The notes beneath the pieces were generated by a model. That model ran no database searches. It worked only from the letters and a program-made list of their open reading frames with translations, and had not been told where the DNA came from. The position numbers were made by a program, and so were the translations under genes. From Alphaproteobacteria bacterium (GTDB taxonomy: Bacteria > Pseudomonadota > Alphaproteobacteria > ATCC43930 > CGMCC-115725): DNA of 13,195 nucleotides. Below are positions 7,998 to 13,195 of the stretch, in pieces. Position 1 is the first letter of the stretch. Every line of letters starts with the position of its first letter. The DNA is taken from the NCBI GenBank assembly GCA_017353855.1, contig JAFMSA010000049.1, positions 1 through 13,195 on the forward strand. The letters are read 5' to 3'.

Positions 7998-8150
7998 TCA
8001 CCGCTCGATCGAACGCAGTGTGTCGATCGGAATGTCGCACACCGGATGCGGCATGATCACCCGATCGGGCTTGCTCGGATGCCGAAAGATGTGATCGTCG
8101 CCGCGCCATCCATCACGCTCCAATGCACGGATTACATCACGGCAGTGCAG
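7998..8150 (-). pseudogene. hicA: hicA toxin remnant
   Basis: This 50-codon minus-strand frame reads RDVIRALERDGW, then RGDDHIFRHPSKPDRVIMPHP and DIPIDTLRSIER, ending in TGA (8000-7998). It matches the HicA mRNA interferase pattern: an N-terminal helix with DGW, then G-x-x-H-x-F-x-H-P, a PHP turn, and a DIPIGTLRSI helix. Three signs of decay are visible. There is no ATG, and the expected start position holds CTG (8150-8148). About five residues normally found between DGW and the G-S-H-H motif are missing. The catalytic first histidine of that motif is replaced by Asp (GDDH). The C-terminus is also slightly short. It is followed by the hicB remnant. The family call is strong and inactivity is likely. 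Confidence 0.72.
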
Positions 8151-8189
8151 TGGGCCACATGGCGCCTGTGCCGTCGCCGCTCGTACTAG

Positions 8190-8345
8190 AGCGGGTATCC
8201 GTCCAAGGCATAGCGGCGAAGCCCCGAAGGTGTGGGTGGGGAAGGCATTTGGCTTCGAAACCTCGGGTAGGCGAGCACGGGGCCTTTTTCCGCCCCTTAG
8301 CGGTGATTCAATCCCCGTCCGCTAGCAAGATCTGGGCGGGGTTTT
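8190..8345 (+). other. Structured GC-rich intergenic segment, possible ncRNA or element end
   Basis: Several hairpins are packed together here. CGAAGCC (8217-8223) pairs with GGCTTCG (about 8251-8257). GGGGC and GCCCC flank CTTTTTCC (about 8280-8296). A terminator-like stem closes the segment. No protein match was seen in any frame. A transcript ending at the terminator would be roughly 150 nt, but I see no clear promoter and I do not recognise a known RNA family. It may equally be the eroded end of a mobile element. Confidence 0.25.
8313..8345 (+). terminator. Terminator-like hairpin
   Basis: CCCCGTCC (8313-8320) pairs with GGGCGGGG (8334-8341), an 8-bp stem with one G-U pair and a 13-nt loop. 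TTTT (8342-8345) follows directly. This fits a weak intrinsic terminator reading on the plus strand. No plus-strand gene ends just upstream, so what it would terminate is unclear. Confidence 0.45.
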
Positions 8346-8542
8346 CCTGACAGTATCGATGGACGCCCTACGGCGGGCGACCGGCTTAGGCAATAAACGG
8401 CGCGAATCGATGCGCAATCACGAGGCTCGTAGTGGGCACCGGCCAAGGGAGAAAGGATTGCGCCTGCCGATTTCCGTTGCGCCTCGCCGGCAAAACCGAA
8501 GAATCCTTGGGATCACTTCTTCTGATTTAGAGGCGTGAAGAC

Positions 8543-9496
8543 ATGCGCATCCTGGTGCTTGGGGCAGGCGCGGTTGGCGGCTACTTCGGCGGTCGGCTCG
8601 CGGAAGCGGGCAGGGATATCACCTTTCTTGTGCGGCCAGCGCGCGCCGCCGCGCTTGCCGAGCGCGGGCTCAGTGTGTTCAGCCCGCTGGGCGACTTCCG
8701 CGTTCCGGTCAAGGTCACGACCGCCGACCGCCGGGAAGGCCTATACGACCTTATCATCTTAACTGCTAAGCATTACGATCTGGACGCAGCCATCGCGGCG
8801 ATCAGTCCGGCGGCAGGGCCGCAGACAACGATCCTCCCGCTGCTCAATGGTTTGGTCCACCTCGACCGGCTCGACGTCGCATTCGGCTCGGCCAGGGTGC
8901 TCGGCGGGGTTGCATATGTCGGCGCGAGCCTTACCCCGGACGGTAGCATCCGGCATCACAACAAGTTATCCGGCATCGCTTTCGGGGAGCGCAGTGGTGG
9001 TAGGAGCGACCGCGTGCGCACGATCGCCGCGGAATTTTCCGGCACTCCGGTCAGCGCGCCCGGCGAGGATAACGTCCTTTTCGATATGTGGGAGAAGTTC
9101 GTGATGATCACGGCGATGGCCGGTATGAACTGCCTGATGCGTGGCAACATCGGGGAGATCGCGGCGACCGAGGACGGCGCCGATCTGATGCGTGAATTTC
9201 TGACGGAATGCGAGGATGTCGCGACCGCGGCCGGGTTTGCGCCACGTACCGGATATCTTGACCGGATCGTTCCCATGCTGACCGAGAAGGGCAGCGTCAA
9301 CAGCGCCTCGATGCGCACCGACCTGGACGCCGGCCGGCGGACCGAGGCCGACGCGATCCTTGGGGACATGCTGGACCGCGCCCGCCGCCTAGGGTTGACC
9401 ACTCCGCTGCTGCGCGCCGCCCGCTGCCACATGGAGGTGTACGAGAATCGCCTCGCCAAGCAGATCTCAGGGGGCCCACGCCCGCTGCATGCTTGA
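8543..9496 (+). CDS. 2-dehydropantoate 2-reductase family protein (PanE/ApbA)
   Basis: This 317-aa cytoplasmic NADPH-dependent oxidoreductase belongs to the ketopantoate reductase family. True members reduce 2-dehydropantoate to pantoate for coenzyme A synthesis. The N-terminal Rossmann fold starts at once with GAGAVGGYFGGRL (7-19). Family residues are in place: K76 (TAKHYDL), N102 (LLNGL), K185 (WEKFVM, the catalytic Lys), S256 and E268 (DAGRRTEADA); the S-to-E spacing of 12 equals that of the E. coli enzyme. GAGG at 8530-8533 precedes the ATG by 9 nt. It was probably co-transcribed with the MFS gene whose start overlaps its stop. Many paralogues of this family in soil bacteria act on other 2-oxo acids, so a role in pantothenate synthesis is not certain. 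Confidence 0.92.
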   Translation: MRILVLGAGAVGGYFGGRLAEAGRDITFLVRPARAAALAERGLSVFSPLGDFRVPVKVTTADRREGLYDLIILTAKHYDLDAAIAAISPAAGPQTTILPLLNGLVHLDRLDVAFGSARVLGGVAYVGASLTPDGSIRHHNKLSGIAFGERSGGRSDRVRTIAAEFSGTPVSAPGEDNVLFDMWEKFVMITAMAGMNCLMRGNIGEIAATEDGADLMREFLTECEDVATAAGFAPRTGYLDRIVPMLTEKGSVNSASMRTDLDAGRRTEADAILGDMLDRARRLGLTTPLLRAARCHMEVYENRLAKQISGGPRPLHA

Positions 9497-9990
9497 CCGC
9501 AAGTGGAGGCTCGAGCCCTCGCGTGTCGTCATTCGCGTTGACCGCCCTCACCACAATGTTCCTGCAGCAGATGTTCGCGTCGATTGGGAAGGTGCCCCGC
9601 TGGTTGGCGCCGGCGGTCATCGCAGAGCTCCACGCCGAATCCGACCCGGGTTGGCATCTATTAGGGGAGCCTCAGCGCGCCTCGTGTTGGCGCAGATGGG
9701 CTGCGGCAGCTTCATTGTCCGCTACGGCAGGCCACGCATGAGCCAGACCTCGCTGGTCCTGCCGGGGAGCGGCGTGGCGGTGGCGGCGGAAGGCTCCTTA
9801 CCCGGATTTGGCGCCTCGGCGATCATCCGCGGTGGGGCTGCGGCGATATCGGCCCACACCAGTTCGCAGTTGCTCCGTCGGGTTTCCCCCGCCGCGTTTG
9901 GTGCCGCTGGTTTTTTCGATCAAGCAGACCGCCGTTCCGGCGGGCTGTGCTGATTCCGGGCTTCATCGATCCGGGGATGGCGGGTGCGCT
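9493..9990 (+). pseudogene. MFS transporter, N-terminal half, multiply frameshifted
   Basis: Pieces of one major facilitator protein appear in order but in successive frames. First comes LTTMFLQQMFASIGKVPRW and LAPAVIAELHA (9493 to about 9650), then a short VGIY, then LVLAQMGCGSFIVRYG with MSQTSLVL and GSLPGFGASAI (about 9664-9895). PLVFSIKQTAVPAG (about 9899-9943) follows, and finally VLIPGFI.PGMAGAL (about 9947-9990). The IKQTAVPAG element and the GSFIVRYG loop are typical of MFS helices 2 to 5. At least four frame changes and one in-frame stop (TAG after VGIY) break it, and the C-terminal half is absent. A TTG at 9493 overlaps the reductase TGA, which suggests an earlier coupled operon. 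The substrate is unknown. Confidence 0.75.
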
Positions 9991-10140
9991 AGTTGAGTTA
10001 GCGGCTGATCGATTTGTTTTGGCTGGATGGACGAATTTCCGAAGTATCTCCAATTTCCCTTGGCTTTTTTTTAGTAACAGCGGTTTCGTCGCTATAATTC
10101 AAAACCCAGAGCCCCAACACCAAATCAGCTCGCAACACCT

Positions 10141-10201
10141 CCAGGCCAGCCGGTGACCACCCTGACAAGGGTGGGCCTGGCGCCTGATGGCGCGCATGCG
10201 C
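10141..10201. repeat. Cluster of nested inverted repeats
   Basis: CCAGGCC (10141-10147) pairs with GGCCTGG (10174-10180). Inside it CACCCT (10158-10163) pairs with AGGGTG (10168-10173) around GACA. Immediately after, GCGCC (10180-10184) pairs with GGCGC (10189-10193) around TGAT, and GCGCATGCGC (10192-10201) is a perfect palindrome. Four perfect elements within about 60 bp are more than expected by chance. They could be a structured RNA end, a REP-like element or an integration site. There is no T-tract for a terminator. Confidence 0.45.
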
Positions 10202-10292
10202 GCTTCGGCCGCGGGAGCATCCTCAAGCAAAAGGGGCCCAATGCCCAAACCGGCGAGAAGCTGTAACGACGATAAGATCAGTGACGGTTTCG

Positions 10293-10330
10293 CATAAATA
10301 TGGCGGCCATAAAATCGCCGCCATTTTATG
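10293..10330. repeat. Long near-perfect palindrome with AT-rich flanks
   Basis: CATAAATATGGCGGC (10293-10307) and GCCGCCATTTTATG (10317-10330) are complementary over 14 bp, with one extra T in the left arm and a 9-nt spacer, CATAAAATC, that repeats the outer CATAAA sequence. The element is AT-rich at both ends with a GGCGGC core and stands out from its surroundings. It may be an operator for the short frame starting 29 bp downstream, the terminal repeat of a small mobile element, or a recombination site. Confidence 0.5.
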
Positions 10331-10358
10331 ACGTGCTACTTGGTTGCGATGCGTTGAT

Positions 10359-10541
10359 ATGAAGGAACGGCCAGCGGGCGAGCCCGGCGAGCCGAGGCGC
10401 TGGGCGATATCGCGCCGGAGCACGGTCCGCGAGTTCTTCGATGTCGCCGATCTCGTGCCGGTGTCGCAGGCGCAAATCATCGCCGACATCCACTCGTTGC
10501 GAGAAGCCGCGGCCACCCGACAATGGCTGGATGCATTTTAA
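10359..10541 (+). CDS. Doubtful small protein or gene fragment, 60 aa
   Basis: An ATG at 10359 opens a 60-codon frame ending in TAA. Third codon positions are mostly G or C, as in the real genes of this window. The sequence is charged, with a segment VREFFDVADLVPVSQAQII that could form helices. I do not recognise a family. There is no good ribosome binding site, and the frame continues upstream to a TTG at 10344. It could be a genuine small gene under the palindrome at 10293-10330, or the tail of a larger gene that has been lost. No function is proposed. Confidence 0.25.
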   Translation: MKERPAGEPGEPRRWAISRRSTVREFFDVADLVPVSQAQIIADIHSLREAAATRQWLDAF

Positions 10542-10745
10542 CCAAAGTCGGGTCTGCCAGACCGCCTTCTTCCGCGCTGCTACGAAGCGCATTGTGAGAA
10601 TAGCCCTTTCGACATGTTCGGCATCAATATGACCCGATCAGCCGGGGTTGGAATTTTCCGGGGATGGCAACTGTTTTGGCTGAGTAGAATACCGGGCATC
10701 TGGCAGTGAACCCGTCAGTGCCGCGGTCTAGTACAGGAGTAGGAA

Positions 10746-11066
10746 ATGACCTTTGGTAATTTGCTTGCGCGCCCGGGTCGCGCACTGGCCGTCGGAGCAG
10801 CGCTAATTGCGGCAGTTGGACTGACGACCATATCGCGGCCGGCGCATGCCCTCAGTCCCGGCGCAGGAGTAGGGATCGGACTCGGCGCCTTGGCGGCAGG
10901 GACGCTGCTTGGGAGCGCGGCGAACCCGTACTACAACCCCTATTATAATCCCTACTATGCTCCCTACGCGTACTATAACCCGCCGCCTCCGGCCTATTAT
11001 CCGCCGAGCCCGTACCCGCCGCGGAGCTGTTGGGACCCCTACTACCGGCGCTACTACGCCTGCTGA
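10746..11066 (+). CDS. Small secreted Tyr/Pro-rich protein of unknown function
   Basis: This 106-aa protein has a clear Sec signal peptide: an Arg-containing N-region, hydrophobic core ALAVGAALIAAVGL and probable cleavage at AHA-LS (about 35-36). Then come a glycine-zipper-like stretch, GAGVGIGLGALAAG, and a Tyr/Pro/Asn-rich tail with NPYY repeated three times as NPYYNPYYNPYY followed by APYAYYNPPPP. Two cysteines near the end (RSCWDPYYRRYYAC) could form a disulfide in the periplasm. AGGAG at 10735-10739 lies 6 nt before the ATG, which supports this start. Such small exported proteins are common and uncharacterised in Bradyrhizobium-like genomes; an envelope or surface role is inference. It converges on the aldose epimerase gene with 42 bp between the stops and no clear terminator. 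Confidence 0.85.
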   Translation: MTFGNLLARPGRALAVGAALIAAVGLTTISRPAHALSPGAGVGIGLGALAAGTLLGSAANPYYNPYYNPYYAPYAYYNPPPPAYYPPSPYPPRSCWDPYYRRYYAC

Positions 11067-11108
11067 CCTAGGACCTCAGCCGAAGAGGCGGTGAAGGCGC
11101 AGGGGGTC

Positions 11109-12266
11109 TCAGTGCGGCAGCGGCGGCAGCGGCGTGTCAGTAGCGAAGCGGAAGATTGTTGTCGAACGGAACTCCTGCCCCGGCTTTAGTTCCGTGCTCG
11201 GAAAGTTCGGCTTGTTGGGACTGTCGGGAAAATGCTGCGTCTCGAGCGTGAACCCCTCGGTCTGACGGTAGGTCGTGCCGGACGAGCCGACGAGCGAGCC
11301 GTCCATGGCGTTGCTCGTATAGAGCTGCACTCCCGGCTCGCTCGTGAAGCAATCGACGATGCGGCCGCTGCGCGGATCGTAAGCCCGCGCCGCGAAGGAC
11401 ACGCCGCCGCCGGGAGGCTTGTTCAGCACGAAATTGTGGTCGTAGCCGCGCGCGTAGACCATCTGCTGGAACGCGCTGTTGAGCCGCGCGCCGATCGGCG
11501 TCATCTGCCGGAAGTCGAGCGGCGTACCTTCAACCGGTGCAATCTCTCCCGTCGGTATCTGATCGCGACCGGTGGGGGTGTAGCGGTCGGCATTCACCAG
11601 CAGCAGCTGATCGGTGACCGGTCCGGAACCGTTGCCGGCCAGGTTGAAGTAGGAATGATTAGTGAAGTTGACGACAGTATCTTTGTCGCTACTTGCGATG
11701 TAGCTGATCTGCAACGCATCGTCATTAATCAGCGTGTAGGTCACCCGGATCGTCAACGTGCCGGGGAAGTTCTGATCGCCGTCCGGGCTGACATAGCTTA
11801 GCGTTGCCGCGACACCGTCGGGCACGGTCACCGGCGAAACCGTCCAGACTCGACGATCGAGCGCATCGGGGCCGCCATGCAGCGTGTTGGCGCCGTTATT
11901 GGCGATGAGGTGATAGTTTTGGCCGTTTAATGCGAACTGCGCACCGCCGATGCGATTGGCATAACGGCCGATGATCGCTCCGAAATGGCCGGGGAGCGTC
12001 TCGTATGCCCGCAGGCTTCTGAGGCCGAGCACGATGTTGTCGAGCCGACCCTCACGGTCGGGTGCGGCAATCTCCGTGATCACGCCGCCATAGCTGAGAA
12101 ACCGCACGCGCAGCCCGTGGTCGTTGGTCAGGGTATAAATTTCCACGGCCTCACCCCCTTGGGTTGTCCCATATGGCGCGTGATCCAGCGCGGCGGCATC
12201 GGCTGTCCAGGCGATCATCCCGGTCGTCAGTGCCGCGACGATCACCAAGCCGCACGCCCGGTCCAT
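11109..12266 (-). CDS. galM: Aldose 1-epimerase (galactose mutarotase family), exported
   Basis: This 385-aa enzyme of the GalM family interconverts the alpha and beta anomers of aldoses. Expected active-site residues are present: R101 (GRYANRI), H130 (NTLHGG), H204 (TNHSYFNLAG, the catalytic acid), D276 (GYDHNFVL) and E342 (TLETQHFPDSPN, the catalytic base). The N-terminus MDRACGLVIVAALTTG... is a Sec signal peptide ending near TADAAA, so the enzyme should act in the periplasm. The ATG at 12266 is chosen because AAGG lies 5 nt upstream and the signal starts there; a TTG 18 codons earlier would add a charged extension before it. At about 385 aa it is longer than cytoplasmic GalM (about 345) because of the signal and short C-terminal tail. 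No other sugar genes lie nearby, so its sugar is unknown. Confidence 0.93.
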   Translation of the reverse strand: MDRACGLVIVAALTTGMIAWTADAAALDHAPYGTTQGGEAVEIYTLTNDHGLRVRFLSYGGVITEIAAPDREGRLDNIVLGLRSLRAYETLPGHFGAIIGRYANRIGGAQFALNGQNYHLIANNGANTLHGGPDALDRRVWTVSPVTVPDGVAATLSYVSPDGDQNFPGTLTIRVTYTLINDDALQISYIASSDKDTVVNFTNHSYFNLAGNGSGPVTDQLLLVNADRYTPTGRDQIPTGEIAPVEGTPLDFRQMTPIGARLNSAFQQMVYARGYDHNFVLNKPPGGGVSFAARAYDPRSGRIVDCFTSEPGVQLYTSNAMDGSLVGSSGTTYRQTEGFTLETQHFPDSPNKPNFPSTELKPGQEFRSTTIFRFATDTPLPPLPH

Positions 12267-12324
12267 CACGACCTTTCGCTCCCTGTTTGCTTTCTTAGAG
12301 CCGTAGAATGCGTCGAGCAATCGC

Positions 12325-12357
12325 GAAACCCGTCAAACGACACCGGCGACGGGTTTC
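12325..12357. repeat. Perfect 10-bp inverted repeat upstream of the epimerase gene
   Basis: GAAACCCGTC (12325-12334) and GACGGGTTTC (12348-12357) are perfectly complementary with a 13-nt loop. It lies about 60 to 90 bp upstream of the minus-strand epimerase start, so it could be in its leader RNA or be an operator or old terminator. There is no T-tract in either direction. Confidence 0.5.
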
Positions 12358-12750
12358 CGTTCCGCTCCACCCATCCTGCCCGAACACGTGCGCAAAGCCT
12401 GTGGTGTTCGAGGCGGCAGGAGAGATCGAACAAGCCGTCGATTGTTCGCGGTTTGCAGGTGAGTCCCGAGTGCGTTTTCAAGAGATCGGAACAGGCGCCC
12501 TTGCCGTCCCACGCGGCGATCATACTGCGCTGCACGGCGGAGAATACGGGAGATACCATCAACATACTCCGCGCATTGGCTTCCCCGAGACAACCGTCCT
12601 TGGAGCTTGGACGGTAATTGCGGCCGCTATCGCCGCCGATCCCGCCTGAAATGCAATGGCCCCACACCGAAACCGCTCACCCTCGCCCTTATCGCAGCTT
12701 ACACCTCGCCCGCCGAGAAATGGTTCCTGTCTGACACAGGGGCGACATAT

Positions 12751-12795
12751 GCGGTTAATCGGGCTCGCCACGTGCCCCCGGGGGAGGCGAACCGC
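12751..12795. repeat. Three-tier imperfect hairpin
   Basis: GCGGTT (12751-12756) pairs with AACCGC (12790-12795). Inside, CGCC (12766-12769) pairs with GGCG (12786-12789). At the centre, CCCCC and GGGGG (12775-12784) form a palindrome. The inner loops are asymmetric. The nested pairs suggest a stable fold or cruciform in otherwise featureless DNA. Its role is unknown. Confidence 0.35.
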
Positions 12796-12990
12796 ATCGC
12801 TGCCCAATGCTCGCATGGGCACTGCAAAGCCTACGCTGGGTGCAGCGGACCCGCTCGGCCGTCTCTCCTGTCGGGAAAGCCGCGGTGAACCGGACAGACG
12901 TGATCCTCCCCCGAGCTCTCACAGCGATCGGGGCTAGCCCTGGTGTTCGGCCCCCTTTCCGCCCCACGATGTGGAATGGCCGTTGAGCTC

Positions 12991-13028
12991 GTTTGCCCTG
13001 ATCGTGATCGGGGTTGTTTGCCCGATCG
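12991..13028. repeat. Short direct repeat
   Basis: GTTTGCCCTGATCG (12991-13004) is repeated as GTTTGCCCGATCGG (13016-13029), 25 bp apart, with one base missing in the second copy. Spaced short direct repeats occur at transposase-binding ends of some insertion sequences and at regulator sites, but two copies alone do not decide between them. Confidence 0.3.
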
Positions 13029-13195
13029 GTTGGTGGTGCGGTTAAGAACTCCTCTGAGCGATACCCCATCTCGTCACCTAAACCGCCTTAGCCGCAACAG
13101 AGCCTGAATCTCGGCCGGATTCGGCGCACGGCGCGGCAATTCGGCGCGCCATTCCTTAATGTAGTCATTGCATATAATTACATATGCTTATGAAA

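Larger units (their letters stand above)
9991..10745. other. Intergenic stretch rich in inverted repeats
   Basis: About 750 bp lie between the MFS remnant and the small secreted-protein gene. The stretch holds the repeats at 10141-10201 and 10293-10330 and one doubtful short frame at 10359-10541. Base composition drops to AT-rich around 10010-10110 and 10290-10330. No RNA gene or domain is recognisable. TAGAAT at 10685-10690 looks like a -10 box about 55 bp before the next gene, but no good -35 accompanies it. Confidence 0.4.
12267..13195. other. Long intergenic region with no supported gene
   Basis: About 930 bp up to the window end hold only short open frames on both strands, none with a domain I recognise or a persuasive start. 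The regions at 12325-12357, 12751-12795 and 12991-13028 carry repeats. The last 60 bases are AT-rich, with TTGCATATAATTACATATG near 13168-13186 suggesting a promoter or element boundary that leads out of the window. The 5' leader and promoter of the epimerase gene must lie in its first part, but no clear boxes are visible. Confidence 0.45.

Noticed and set aside
11985..12617. A 210-codon open frame on the plus strand across the start of the epimerase gene
   Set aside because: It is antisense to the epimerase signal and N-terminal domain, and its translation shows no family features.
12266..12667. A 133-codon open frame on the minus strand upstream of the epimerase gene
   Set aside because: There is no recognisable domain or start signal, and the perfect hairpin at 12325-12357 lies within it; it is treated as non-coding.
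13074..13181. A minus-strand frame ending EWRAELPRRAPNPAEIQALL and a basic tail near the window edge
   Set aside because: It looks protein-like but has no ATG or GTG start and an in-frame stop just upstream, and I cannot place it in a family. It could be a gene scrap.
1..13195. CRISPR arrays or phage genes
   Set aside because: No regularly spaced repeats longer than about 20 bp and no phage-type genes were seen on either strand.

Overview
The window looks like chromosomal DNA from a GC-rich alphaproteobacterium, probably Hyphomicrobiales (Bradyrhizobium-like). This is inferred from strong G/C preference at third codon positions, Tat-exported family-5 solute-binding proteins, a small secreted Tyr/Pro-rich protein and the style of the accessory remnants. 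No rRNA, tRNA or taxonomic marker was found to confirm it.

Positions 74-7165 hold a compact family-5 (peptide/nickel class, Dpp/Opp-like) ABC importer locus. Five genes run on the plus strand: a Tat-exported solute-binding protein (SBP), two permeases (DppB- and DppC-type) and two ATPases (DppD- and DppF-type). The last junctions are TGATG stop/start overlaps. A second, clearly paralogous SBP lies on the minus strand at the end of the cluster. Its 3' end overlaps the last ATPase by 14 bp, tail to tail. The likely arrangement is one membrane complex fed by two binding proteins that are transcribed separately. The substrate cannot be read from the sequence.

Positions 7166-8542 have no intact gene. 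They contain an AT-rich stretch with an operator-like dyad, an inverted repeat, a decayed hicA-hicB toxin-antitoxin pair on the minus strand (lost start codons, an internal deletion in hicA, truncated hicB), and a structured GC-rich segment ending in a terminator-like hairpin.

Positions 8543-9990 hold an intact PanE/ApbA-family ketopantoate reductase homologue. Directly coupled to its stop is the N-terminal half of an MFS transporter broken by about four frameshifts, so this was once a two-gene operon.

Positions 9991-10745 are mostly non-coding with several strong inverted repeats and one doubtful 60-codon reading frame. A small secreted Tyr/Pro-rich protein (10746-11066) follows. It converges on a minus-strand exported aldose 1-epimerase (GalM family, 11109-12266). 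Positions 12267-13195 show hairpins and a short direct repeat but no gene that I can support.

Overall this is an ordinary peptide-type importer next to an eroded accessory region. The points most worth a second look are the dual-SBP arrangement, the hicAB and MFS remnants, and the inverted repeats at 10141-10330. I did not find a convincing new biological system.
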